Assembly: GCA_016710325.1 (NCBI GenBank)
Contig: JADJXK010000002.1
Span: forward strand, 5,146,001 to 5,210,000
Source: Candidatus Leptofilum proximum
Lineage (GTDB): Bacteria > Chloroflexota > Anaerolineae > Promineifilales > Promineifilaceae
Length of the DNA: 64,000 nt
Reading direction: 5' to 3'
Under the pieces are notes generated by a model. It saw only the letters and a list, made by a program, of their open reading frames with translations, did not search any database and was not told the origin of the DNA. Below are positions 53,197 to 62,011 of the stretch, piece by piece. Each line of letters opens with the position of its first letter. Within the stretch, counting starts at the first letter, position 1. The position numbers and the translations under genes were made by a program.

Positions 53197-55047
53197 TTAC
53201 CGGCCCGTTTCCCGGAAATAGTCCAGCAGCAGCAGGTGGACAAACATGTAACCCCCGCCCACTTTGCGCAGCAGGTTGCGCTCGGCGGCGTAGTCCAGGA
53301 AGTGAATGTAGTCCGGTGGCGAGAGCTGGTGCTGGGCCAGGATGCAGCGCAGCAGCCGGTGCTGCAGGGCGGCCAACCCGCCGTAGGCCAGCCCAGCCGA
53401 GACGCCCAGGTAGAGGCTGGCGGCTAGGCCAAACGGCAGCGCCGCGGACCAGGGAACAGGCACTTTGAGCACGCTGGCCAGCAGCAGACCAAGACCCAGC
53501 AAAACGGTCGTTCCCACCCCCGTAAGCAGGCCAACGAGACGGCCGTTCTGCGCCGAACGGGCCACACCCTGCCCCGGCGTGGTGCGCATCTTCATCTCGT
53601 CCCGCTCCAGGCCGTGGGCCACCAGCTGGCTGACAAAACCCACCAGCGCCAGCAAAAGAATCCAGCCGGGGGAAACGCCACTATCTCGCCCCACCAGCCA
53701 GACCAATGCACCCACCAGCGCGCCGCCCACAGCGCCCAGGCCGCCGCCCAGCAGCGCCCGCGGCCAGCGCCAGTTCAGCAGCTCCACCGTGTCGATGCGG
53801 AACCAGTTGACCCGCGCCCAAACCAGCAGCAGCCGAAAGAAGGCCAGCAGCCCGCCGGTAACGACTCCCGCTGCCGCTCCAGCTGCCAGGGCACGCCAAT
53901 CGGACAGCAGCGCGCCGACGCCGCCGACGGCCAGACCAATCAGCAGGAACAGCCCGACCAGGCGGGTGCGCAGGCCATTGGCAAACTGGCGCTGCTGGTC
54001 GCGCGGCAGCCAGTTGGGCTGGAGATATTCCAGGAAGAAGATGGTCTGGTTAAACTGGGTCATCTTTTGCGCCAGCCAGCTTAACCACGGCACCGTTTGG
54101 GTAGGTTCGTAGATTGATTCGCCGCCGCGGTAGCGCACCATGCGCTCCACGTACACATCAAACAGCAGCGTGCGCCCCATCTTGCGGTCACCCAGCGATA
54201 GGGCGACCTGCTCAGGCATGCGGTAGTAGGCCAGGGTCATCATGCTGAGCATGAGGGGGGATTCAGCCAGCTCACGCAGGGTCGCGTCGGTTTGCAAGGC
54301 GGCCCGCAGCCCGGCCAGGCGCGGACCCATGCTGCCCAAGTATTGGTCAATTTGCTCCAGGTTTAGCGGTTGGAGCACAATGGCCTGGGCCAGGTTAAGC
54401 TGCGTGGCCAGCGCCTCATAATCCTTAATGCGGCAGGTGACGACGGTGGGCAGGGTAAGGTAACGCTGGCGGAACTGGTTGATGGCCTGGGCGCAGGCAA
54501 CACGATGTTCCTGCTCCACTTCATCCAGGCCGTCCAGCAGGGGCAGCAGTTCGCCGTTTTTGAGCCAGGCCTGCCCCAGGCGGCGCGGCACTTCGTAGCG
54601 GTTGGCCAGCTCGTTAACCATCCAGTCGCCCAGGGGGATGTTGTTGCGCCAGCTGGCCAGGCTGAAGACGACGGGGATGGGGTGACGGCCGTCCATCTCC
54701 GCCCTCAGCAGCAAATCGCTGACCAGCTGGAGGAGCACGGTGGTTTTGCCTGCGCCCGGCTCGCCCATCACCAGCAGGGTGCCTTCGGCCTGGTCGTAGA
54801 CGGTGGTGATGGCGGTGCCGATGGGCAGGGGGGTGTCGAACAGCTCGTCGGGCAGGAGGTTGTCTGGCTGCTGCCAGTCGGTCACGCTCTGGCTGGCGAC
54901 GGCGTTGGCAACTGCGTTGCTGCGGTAGGTCATGGCCAGATCGATCAGCGCGGCGCCGTGCAGCGATTCTTGCAGCACGCCGACGAGCCAGTAGGTTTTG
55001 ACACGCTGGAGCATGACCTGGCGGTTGTGGTTGGTTGGTACTTCCAT
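53197..55047 (-). CDS. NACHT-type STAND NTPase with C-terminal multi-span membrane domain
   Basis: 616 residues from the ATG at 55047 (MEVPTNHNRQVMLQRV). Walker A GEPGAGKTT is at about 95-103 and Walker B LLPLLDGLDEVE (Asp172, Asp175) follows. VVTCRIKDYEAL is sensor 1, and ESPLMLSMMTLAYYRM is typical of the NACHT winged-helix region. The last about 290 residues hold about seven to eight membrane spans. A short N-terminal segment (about 1-90) with a helical VKTYWLVGVLQESLHGAAL stretch may be the effector or adaptor part. STAND NTPases act as ligand-gated switches in signalling or phage defence. Its role here is inferred only. Confidence 0.8.
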   Translation of the reverse strand: MEVPTNHNRQVMLQRVKTYWLVGVLQESLHGAALIDLAMTYRSNAVANAVASQSVTDWQQPDNLLPDELFDTPLPIGTAITTVYDQAEGTLLVMGEPGAGKTTVLLQLVSDLLLRAEMDGRHPIPVVFSLASWRNNIPLGDWMVNELANRYEVPRRLGQAWLKNGELLPLLDGLDEVEQEHRVACAQAINQFRQRYLTLPTVVTCRIKDYEALATQLNLAQAIVLQPLNLEQIDQYLGSMGPRLAGLRAALQTDATLRELAESPLMLSMMTLAYYRMPEQVALSLGDRKMGRTLLFDVYVERMVRYRGGESIYEPTQTVPWLSWLAQKMTQFNQTIFFLEYLQPNWLPRDQQRQFANGLRTRLVGLFLLIGLAVGGVGALLSDWRALAAGAAAGVVTGGLLAFFRLLLVWARVNWFRIDTVELLNWRWPRALLGGGLGAVGGALVGALVWLVGRDSGVSPGWILLLALVGFVSQLVAHGLERDEMKMRTTPGQGVARSAQNGRLVGLLTGVGTTVLLGLGLLLASVLKVPVPWSAALPFGLAASLYLGVSAGLAYGGLAALQHRLLRCILAQHQLSPPDYIHFLDYAAERNLLRKVGGGYMFVHLLLLDYFRETGR

Positions 55048-55062
55048 AACTGGGGGTGAGGG

Positions 55063-55124
55063 GTTGCAAGTGGCAGGTGGCAAGTAAACTCACCTGCAAC
55101 CTGCAACCTGCCACTTGCCACTTC
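55063..55124. repeat. tandem-armed hairpin between co-directional genes
   Basis: AAGTGGCA/GGTGGCAA units on the left (55066-55085) and ACCTGCA/ACTTGCC units on the right (55093-55122) pair in several registers. The unit matches the one at 6413-6510. It separates the amidohydrolase stop (55125) from the NACHT start on the minus strand. Confidence 0.65.
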
Positions 55125-56369
55125 TTACATCAGGTTTTTGACGATACGGCCGTCTTTAACCACCAGCCGGATGTTGTCCACGTTTTCCAGGCTGCGGATG
55201 TCGGCCAGGGGGTCGGTCTGGCTGACGATGACGTCGGCCAGCTTGCCCGCTTCCAGGGTGCCCAGGCGGTCGTCCCAACCCAGGCATTGTGCGGCCGTTT
55301 TGGTGGTGGCCACAATGGAATCCATCGGCGACAGGCCGACGTTGCACATCAGGCCCAGCTCGCGCAGGTTGGTGCCGTGTTTCATCACCCCGGCGTCGGT
55401 GCCCATGGCGATGTTGACCCCGGCCTTAAACGCCTTGCCGATGTTCTCGCTGTGAATCTCGATGACCTCGCGCGATTTGCGCACGCCCCATTCCGGCATG
55501 TTGCCAGACGCTTCGGCCTGTTCCAGCACGGCCAGCGGCGCCAGCAGGGTGGGCACCAGGAAGGTGCCGCGTTCCAGCATCAGCTCAATGGCCTCGTCGT
55601 CCACAAAGATGCCGTGCTCGATGGAGTGAATGCCCGCCCGCACCGCGTTTTTAATGCCCTCGGCGCCCTGGGCATGGGCCATCACCTTGACGCCGCGCCG
55701 GTAGGCGGCTTCCTGCACCATCACTTCCAGCTCTTCCGGGGAGAATTGGGTGAACTCGGGATGATCGGTGGGGCTGAGCACGCCGCCGGTGGAGCAGACC
55801 TTGATGATGTCGGCCCCGGCGCGCAGCACTTCACGCACCTTTTTGCGCACCGCTTCCACGCCGTCACACAGGCCGCTGGGGCGGCCGGGGGTAGCCGGAA
55901 ACAGCTCCATATCGGCGCCGGAGGGCAGCCAGCTGTCGCCGTGGCCGCCGGTGATGCTAAGCACGGTGATACTGATTTGCATCCGTGGTCCAGCGATGAG
56001 TCCCTGTTCAACCGCCTGCTTCATGCCCAGGTCTGCACCGCCCGCATCACGCACGGCGGTGATACCGGCGTCCAGGGTGCGCCGCATAGGCTCGATGGCT
56101 TTGTAGTAGTTGAGCGAGTACGGGGTGTTCAAACCTTCCATGAAGTTGATGCCGTCGAAGATGAAGTGGATGTGGGTGTCGATGAGGCCGGGCAAGATGT
56201 GCCCGCCCTGGGCGTCGATCAGGGTGATGTCATTGTTGGGCAGGCGGATGTCGTTTTTGCGGCCGACCTGCTCAATTTTGTTATCGCGGATGAGGACGGC
56301 GCCGTTTTTCAGGGGGGAACGGCCGTTGCCGTCAATCACGGTGCCGTTGTGGATGAGGGAATAAGTCAT
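55125..56369 (-). CDS. amidohydrolase (imidazolonepropionase-like)
   Basis: 414 residues from the ATG at 56369 (MTYSLIHNGTVIDGNG), with GGAGCG upstream. LPGLIDTHIHF is the H-x-H metal motif; IKVCSTGGVLSP gives the Lys/Thr region, VMAHAQGAEGIKNAV and SIEHGIFVDDEAI the two further His ligands, and AMGTDAGVMKHGTNL the catalytic Asp. It is a zinc hydrolase of the PF01979 family, probably acting on a cyclic amide or dipeptide, with substrate unknown. ADVIVSQTDPLADI is the usual C-terminal strand. Confidence 0.85.
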   Translation of the reverse strand: MTYSLIHNGTVIDGNGRSPLKNGAVLIRDNKIEQVGRKNDIRLPNNDITLIDAQGGHILPGLIDTHIHFIFDGINFMEGLNTPYSLNYYKAIEPMRRTLDAGITAVRDAGGADLGMKQAVEQGLIAGPRMQISITVLSITGGHGDSWLPSGADMELFPATPGRPSGLCDGVEAVRKKVREVLRAGADIIKVCSTGGVLSPTDHPEFTQFSPEELEVMVQEAAYRRGVKVMAHAQGAEGIKNAVRAGIHSIEHGIFVDDEAIELMLERGTFLVPTLLAPLAVLEQAEASGNMPEWGVRKSREVIEIHSENIGKAFKAGVNIAMGTDAGVMKHGTNLRELGLMCNVGLSPMDSIVATTKTAAQCLGWDDRLGTLEAGKLADVIVSQTDPLADIRSLENVDNIRLVVKDGRIVKNLM

Positions 56370-56531
56370 GTTGCGCTCCAATTTTGATAACTGTGTGTGG
56401 TTGCCCTTAGCGGCTGACAAAGTGTACAGGAAGTTAGGGGGCGGGGCTATCTAAAATTAAACGCATAGACACGAGGTTGGAAAATTAACCTAATCCCTAG
56501 CACAATTGTGATTTAGTAATTTATGGAAAAC

Positions 56532-56561
56532 TTGATTTCGCAGATGAAAAGTTTTTATAAT
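56532..56561 (+). promoter_or_regulatory. sigma70-type promoter of the island operon
   Basis: -35 TTGATT (56532-56537), an 18-bp spacer and a perfect -10 TATAAT (56556-56561) lie 65 bp before the coiled-coil gene start. It is in the A+T-rich segment that begins at about 56,440, where the G+C-rich host sequence ends. Confidence 0.65.
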
Positions 56562-56625
56562 GTTTCACTAATTACTTGTCGCGTAATTTTATTTTGCTTC
56601 AATAACAAAGTCCTTGGGGTTCGAT

Positions 56626-59022
56626 ATGAAGTTGATTTGGATTTTCCTCATAGTAATTATTATCTTAACTGTAACTTTGATGATCATCTTTGAACAAAAA
56701 TTACGTCTTTTCAAAGTTATGATACAACGCGCCCAAAGGTATCGAAGCAATTACGTGGGAACGAAACAACGTGTTAGGAGTGTTGAGCTTTATTTGAACT
56801 CGCAACCTGAGCCCTTCGTGCCAATTATCAAAGAAGCTGCACCCATATTTTCCTCCCTATATGAGTCACTTGACCGCGCCAAGATCATAATCAAAGATTT
56901 TCCACGTAGTTCTCTAGCAACAAATCATTTGCGATGGATAACGATTGGTTGGTGGAGATCAGGATTCCGAGCATTTGAATTGTCCAGACAACTGGCAAAA
57001 ATGGAAAAAGAAACAATGTTTTGGAGTGAGAAGGTGGAAAAGCTTTTTCTCCTAAAACAAAATTTTAAGAGGCTTAAACGTACATACTTAGATGAGACAC
57101 ACAGAACTAGGCTCTTGTTTGAAAGACTTAACAAGCGGCTTCAAGAGTTACGGACGAATGGAAACAGAGGGTTGGAGACGATAGAAAGGAAAATCTTAGA
57201 AACTCAGGATATGATTTTGCAAGTAGATAAGATTTTAAATGATACACCGGATGCTGTGGCGGAAGAAGTTGTTTTAGCTCAATATCGAGCAAATTTAGGA
57301 CAAGTTTACAGTCTGCAAACACAAATTAAAAAAATATATCCGAAGTTAAGCACTGCATTGAGATCCATAGAAAAGTCGCAAAAGTGGTGTGCTGATAAAA
57401 TAAATGACATTACAAAATCTAGAGATAAGCTTCTTGACAAGCGAAGCTGGGCACATGGAGTTGGGTTGAACTTAGAAGAGATTGCCTTGCGATTCGATGC
57501 TTTGTTAATCGACATAGGAGAGGCAATCGTGCAATACAACAAACGAACTCCAGAAGCTTACAAAAAATTGAGTGGAAGTCTAGTTAACCCTGGTACAGAT
57601 TCGTGTTTGCTAAGAAATCTGGAAACTCAGCTTAATACGATACATTTTGAACTTGATGAATTCAAAAAAGATTACCTTAAGGCAGTATCAGGGAGGGATG
57701 ACCTTACAAATGCTTTCAAGGACGAAAAGATAAAGATACAAAATGTTGAAAAAGATAAAAATGAATTAGATTTGTGTAATCATTTGCTGGCAACAGTGGA
57801 GGACTTGCTTGAGGAAATTTCTAATTTATTGGATCAGGCAACTCAACAATCACTTCGTCAAATACTTCCTTTAGGTCAAAAAGGTTTACTTCAAATTCAT
57901 GAAAGCGCTGACTTGCGACAGACTTTTATCGAACAGCAAAGATTTTTAACAGCGTTTCAAACTAGGTTGTTGTTTCAATCAGAAAGCCTTACTAAGGAGG
58001 TAAATATTCTGCTGGCTGGATTAGACAACTTCCATCATCACTACATTTATAATGGTCAGAATGAAAGACGTATAGTGGAAGATTTTGTCGGTAGTATTCA
58101 TCAGGGTGCAACAAAGATTAACCATGCCGATCTAGCAAAGCAGAGCAGTGTCCGAGATGCCTATAAAATTGGGAAAAAGGTAGAACAAGAAATAACAGAT
58201 TTAACTAATCAGCTAAATAGATTATCGACTCTGTTAAAAGATTACCAAAGGCAGTATGAAATTTTAAATGACCGAGACAAGATCCTTCGAAATATTGATA
58301 TTGATCTAGGAGATATGAGGAGAAAAGACCCTCTCCGAGAATGGGCGGAAGCATATGGGAATTTTCAATCCCAATTAGAACATTGGGCAAAAGAGTGGCG
58401 TCAGGGACAAGGTCCTTTATTCGAAGATTTAATTGCAAAAGCAAAATCCCTTGAAGAAGAAGCGTTGGGGCTAAAAAATCAGTTTGATAGAGATACTGTT
58501 GCAGTAGAAACTTCCTTACGTACCGTTTGGGGGGAATTAAGTGATAATTGGGTAAACCTGAATTCCCGATTAGCCTCAAAAGAATTACCTATACCCTCTG
58601 TTTACATAGAGGATCTCAAACATGATTTATTGAATCATGAAAATTCATATCATCAAGTAGTTCAAAGATCGCATCCGAGAGAAATGCTTGACCTTACAAA
58701 CACTTTGGACTTGCATTTGAATAAATTAAGGAATAGGCAACAGTCAATTGAGCAGAACGATGAAGCATACAAAAAATCTATTAAAGAGGCAGAGGGTGCC
58801 AAAACAAATGCCGTAAAGATATATGAAAATGCAATGGGAGATATCATTGAGTTTCGAAAAGAGGGTTGGATTTGTCTCCGGGAAGACAGACTTAAGGCCC
58901 TATACAAAGAACTTGGTGAGTTGCAGGAAGAACTAAAACGTATTCTTCAATATCCTTCCAATAGATTGACAAATGAATTAATTGACGAAATAAGTAAACC
59001 GAAACAAGTTTTCGGAATTTAA
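56626..59022 (+). CDS. membrane-anchored long coiled-coil protein (truncated by IS630)
   Basis: 798 residues from the ATG at 56626 (GGGG just upstream; a TTG at 56614 is in frame). One N-terminal span (about 3-22, WIFLIVIIILTVTLMII) is followed by about 770 residues of almost continuous charged helices. This is the topology of EzrA, though I claim no homology. No known catalytic motif is seen. The native frame is broken at 58993 by an IS630 element; the last 9 residues (SKPKQVFGI) come from IS sequence. Removing the element restores a frame continuing into 60109. A+T-rich, no ACGGCCGT, unlike the flanking genes. Confidence 0.8.
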   Translation: MKLIWIFLIVIIILTVTLMIIFEQKLRLFKVMIQRAQRYRSNYVGTKQRVRSVELYLNSQPEPFVPIIKEAAPIFSSLYESLDRAKIIIKDFPRSSLATNHLRWITIGWWRSGFRAFELSRQLAKMEKETMFWSEKVEKLFLLKQNFKRLKRTYLDETHRTRLLFERLNKRLQELRTNGNRGLETIERKILETQDMILQVDKILNDTPDAVAEEVVLAQYRANLGQVYSLQTQIKKIYPKLSTALRSIEKSQKWCADKINDITKSRDKLLDKRSWAHGVGLNLEEIALRFDALLIDIGEAIVQYNKRTPEAYKKLSGSLVNPGTDSCLLRNLETQLNTIHFELDEFKKDYLKAVSGRDDLTNAFKDEKIKIQNVEKDKNELDLCNHLLATVEDLLEEISNLLDQATQQSLRQILPLGQKGLLQIHESADLRQTFIEQQRFLTAFQTRLLFQSESLTKEVNILLAGLDNFHHHYIYNGQNERRIVEDFVGSIHQGATKINHADLAKQSSVRDAYKIGKKVEQEITDLTNQLNRLSTLLKDYQRQYEILNDRDKILRNIDIDLGDMRRKDPLREWAEAYGNFQSQLEHWAKEWRQGQGPLFEDLIAKAKSLEEEALGLKNQFDRDTVAVETSLRTVWGELSDNWVNLNSRLASKELPIPSVYIEDLKHDLLNHENSYHQVVQRSHPREMLDLTNTLDLHLNKLRNRQQSIEQNDEAYKKSIKEAEGAKTNAVKIYENAMGDIIEFRKEGWICLREDRLKALYKELGELQEELKRILQYPSNRLTNELIDEISKPKQVFGI

Positions 59023-60106
59023 TAATTGTGGCATCATAGAGAGATGCCTAAAAAAATTGACTACACTTTAACAACTGAATCACTCGCGATAATCGAACAA
59101 GCCATCAAAAACCATGATGACCTCCGCGTTCGCCAACGGGCAACCATTATTCGGATGCTGCATTTAGGGCAAAAGCCGCAGGAAATCGCTGAACTCCTGT
59201 CGATACAGCCGAGTAAAGTCTACTATTGGCATCAGCGGTGGCGAGCGGAAGGGCTAGAAGGGTTAGCCGACAGGCCCCGCTCTGGTCGTCCCCAAGCGGC
59301 TGACGCGCAGTACCGGCAACGACTGGCCCAAGTCATCGAACAAGACCCGCACGATTTAGGGTATGCCTTCACAGTTTGGGATAGCAAACGGCTAATAGCC
59401 CATTTAGAAAAGGAAACTGGCGTGCGGGTTACCGAGCGCACCTTCCTCAATATCTTGGCCGAAGAAGAGTATGTTTATCGACGACCGAAGCATACATTGG
59501 ACCCACTCCAGGACAAAGTGGTCAAAGCCAGAGCTGAAGCCACGCTGGAAATGCTTAAAAAAAAGCTGAACGAGCCGAAATCGAACTATTCTTTGTGGAC
59601 GAAACGACCCTGAGACTGCTGTGTAAGCTGGTCAAATGTTGGATGAAGCGGGGGCGACAGAAACGGGTACCTGCCCCTGGCCCGGCCAAGTGGCATCACC
59701 TATTTGGTGCTTACAATTGGCGCACTGATGCAGTCATTACCATGCCCGCCGAGAAGAAAAACACACAATCCTTCTGTCTCTTCATTCAACTATTGATGGC
59801 TTCGGCTCCATCAGATCGCCCCGTTGTGATTGTTTTGGACAATGCTTCCTACCATCACAGCTATGTCTCTGAGGCCCTGCTGGCCTTTTATGAAAATCAG
59901 GCAACGGTTTTCTGGTTGCCGCCTTACTGTTCAGACCTCAATCCGATTGAGCGGTTTTGGCGGCACCTGAAAGACAAAGCCTGTGCCAACCACTTGTTCG
60001 AAACGATTGCCGAAATGATTCATTCAGTTGATAAGGTGCTTACCATTCAGAACGATTTGTCTCATGCTGAAAGGTTTTTATTTACGAAAACTTTTTGCTG
60101 ACTACT
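58993..60106. mobile_element. IS630-family insertion sequence
   Basis: 1114 bp flanked by the expected TA duplication (58991-58992 and 60107-60108). The ends are inverted: AGTAAACCGAAACAAGTTTTCG on the left (first 22 bases; about 16 match the complement of the right end AGTAGTCAGC...AAGTTTTCG). It carries the two-part transposase. It sits inside the coiled-coil gene, which is in frame again when element plus one TA are removed. Confidence 0.9.
59044..60101 (+). CDS. IS630 transposase, two frames joined by -1 frameshift
   Basis: The first frame (59044-59613) is a helix-turn-helix part with IAELLSIQPSKVYYWHQRW and GLADRPRSGRP. The second (to 60101, open through the overlap) carries the DDE catalytic domain: Asp in ELFFVDETTL, Asp in IVLDNASYHH and Glu in NPIERFWRHLKD. 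The frames are joined most simply by -1 slippage on the A8 run at 59557-59564, as in many IS630 elements, giving one fused protein of about 350 residues. Confidence 0.9.
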
Positions 60107-60108
60107 TA

Positions 60109-60582
60109 AAAGAAACCAGAAATGAATTTCGCAAACGGGCCGAATTACTTCAAAGTGAAAGAGGAGCAATTATTGATGTTCGTGAAAGAATACAAACTGT
60201 TAGTGGAGATGTTGATTCATCTTTAGTCAGTATAAAAACTAGAGTACAGGACAGAGAAATTAATCCTCGAACCAAGAACCGATTGGAGACGTGTCTTCAA
60301 TCGGTTCAAAAGTTGAGAAATGATGCTAGGCGAGAAACGAACCACAATAAATGTGAAAGTTTTCTTCTTCAAGCCAAAAGTCAGTTGGCAAGTGAAATAG
60401 GATATCTTAATTCTGCTGACTCGAATTCGGTAAATATTCGAATTGATCAAAGCAGAAACAAGCGAAACATTAGATTTGATGATGGCGGAATATATAACGA
60501 GGAAAGTAATGAGGGTGTACAGTCTGGCAAAGATATAGTTAGGATACTAGAGGAAATGCTAAGACCATTGGTTACAAGTTAA
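60109..60582 (+). pseudogene. displaced 3' part of the coiled-coil gene
   Basis: In frame with 56626-58992 if the IS630 is removed: the joined reading is ...LIDEI then KETRNEFRKRAELLQ. Coiled-coil continues, then at 60487-60540 the motif GIYNEESNEGVQSGKDIV, and RILEEMLR. The present stop (TAA 60580-60582) lies inside the terminal repeat of the IS4-type element. Without that element the frame would add one His and stop at 61985-61987. No start signal serves this fragment, though an artificial open frame begins at 60028 in the IS. Confidence 0.85.
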
Positions 60583-61973
60583 GGGTTTGAGGCAATTGTC
60601 AAGGGCCATGATTCAAACACAGATGCCTCGTTTTTTCGCTTTCGTTTCACAACACCCAAGTCGATACAGCGGTCTGCCAAATACTCTGGCAGAGAGCGGT
60701 CATCGCCTCGCTCAATGGCTTTGATGTAATAGTAAATTGAGCGGAATACCATCTCAACTGAGATACGCTCAAACGGCAACTTTAACAATCCGGCGACCTC
60801 GTCACAGAGGTCAATTAACACGGTATAGACAATCCAGGTAGACCAGAGTTGCAGTTCAACCGCGTTCTGAGAACCACACCAGAAGTAGGCCAAACCAAGC
60901 AACCGCTTGATGCTGGCATAGGCGCGTTCAATCGTCCAGCGACGATAGTAGAGGGCGACCAGGTAACGAGCCGGTAGCTGCTCCGGGTCGAGTTCGTTGG
61001 TCAGGAAGCGCCGCCAGGTATTGCCATACAACACTTCAACCAGACGTACCTGCTGGCGCTCATCCCCCGTGCCTATCCAGACAATGGTGTCGCGCAAGAC
61101 GGGGGTTTTGACCAAAACTTGGGCTACTTCATATTTCAAATTGCGTTTGGCTCGCGTAATAAAGGTGACGCCCTTCTCAGTCAACTGGCCAAAGCGGGTG
61201 AAGTTGGTATAGCCCAAGTCAAACAGGAGCAAGCTGCCGGTCTGGATGTGCGCGAGAATCGCTTCCCAAACGCTCTGGTCGTGGCTAGACGCCTTTGTGT
61301 CAAACCAGATTTTATCTGGGAGTTGTGAACCCAGGTGGAGTAAAGCGGTCATTTTGCCCGCCAGGGGATGGCTTGCCCGGTCACGTAGTAGTCCCACTTT
61401 ACGGATGAGCGCATCGAGGGTGGACCCATCGGCAATCAAGCAAGCACTGAACCGTGCTTGGGCCCAAGCAATTTCTGGTGGTAACGGTCGTTTGCGCTCT
61501 TGCCAACGCTGCTGCATCAAGGGCAACAAGAGGTTGAGAACGTTGAGAAACAAGATAGCTGGCAGGGTGTTGAATCGGTCCGAAAGCGCTTGTTGCGACA
61601 CCTTTTGGGGCGCTTCCCAGAGCACCGCTTCGTCACGAATCAGCCGAGCCAGTTCATTCACAGCCGCGATTTGTCGCCAAACGGCGCTCAGCAACAAGGC
61701 CATCATGACTGGCAGAGTGAGGGTGCGTTCGCGCAAACCCATCTGCCGGAACAGCTCACATTGTGACAAGGTGAGCGGTCGGACCAGGCTGTAAAACAGA
61801 GCTTCTACTTCATCGGTTAAATTGTCAACGAGCGGTCGTTTTTTGTCTATCAACTTGAATAGCCCGTGTATGCCGGACGGTACTTTTAGATTTATTGTCT
61901 GCTTTTTTCATGCGTGAATTGTAGCCCATTGCTGGCTTGACAACTCACAAAATAGCTTAACTTGTAACTGATG
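60566..61973. mobile_element. IS4-family insertion sequence
   Basis: 1408 bp. Terminal inverted repeats of 18 bp match at 16 positions: CATTGGTTACAAGTTAAG on the left against the complement CATCAGTTACAAGTTAAG from the right end. Direct target duplication TGCTAAGAC at 60557-60565 and 61974-61982. The insertion is at the extreme 3' end of the coiled-coil gene and separates it from the effector-associated-domain gene by about 1.4 kb. Confidence 0.9.
60579..61853 (-). CDS. IS4-family DDE transposase
   Basis: 424 residues. LIADGSTLDALI holds the first Asp, LLLFDLGYTNFTRF the second, and YRRWTIERAYASIKRL fits the IS4 signature Y-(2)-R-(3)-E-(6)-K exactly, with the Glu catalytic. Full length and intact frame suggest a possibly active element. 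Its stop codon overlaps the stop of the truncated coiled-coil frame inside the terminal repeat. Confidence 0.9.
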   Translation of the reverse strand: MIDKKRPLVDNLTDEVEALFYSLVRPLTLSQCELFRQMGLRERTLTLPVMMALLLSAVWRQIAAVNELARLIRDEAVLWEAPQKVSQQALSDRFNTLPAILFLNVLNLLLPLMQQRWQERKRPLPPEIAWAQARFSACLIADGSTLDALIRKVGLLRDRASHPLAGKMTALLHLGSQLPDKIWFDTKASSHDQSVWEAILAHIQTGSLLLFDLGYTNFTRFGQLTEKGVTFITRAKRNLKYEVAQVLVKTPVLRDTIVWIGTGDERQQVRLVEVLYGNTWRRFLTNELDPEQLPARYLVALYYRRWTIERAYASIKRLLGLAYFWCGSQNAVELQLWSTWIVYTVLIDLCDEVAGLLKLPFERISVEMVFRSIYYYIKAIERGDDRSLPEYLADRCIDLGVVKRKRKNEASVFESWPLTIASNP

Positions 61974-62011
61974 TGCTAAGACACTGAAAATGAGATTTTC
62001 ATGGAGGCAAA

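Noticed and set aside
56626..59022. EzrA or SMC homologue
   Set aside because: The topology (one span plus long coil) resembles EzrA, but no conserved patch or Walker motif is visible; coiled-coil similarity alone is not evidence of homology.
60028..60108. Start of a separate 184-codon gene at 60028
   Set aside because: The first 27 codons lie in IS630 sequence in a frame different from the transposase; the real coding content begins at 60109 as the displaced 3' part of the coil gene.
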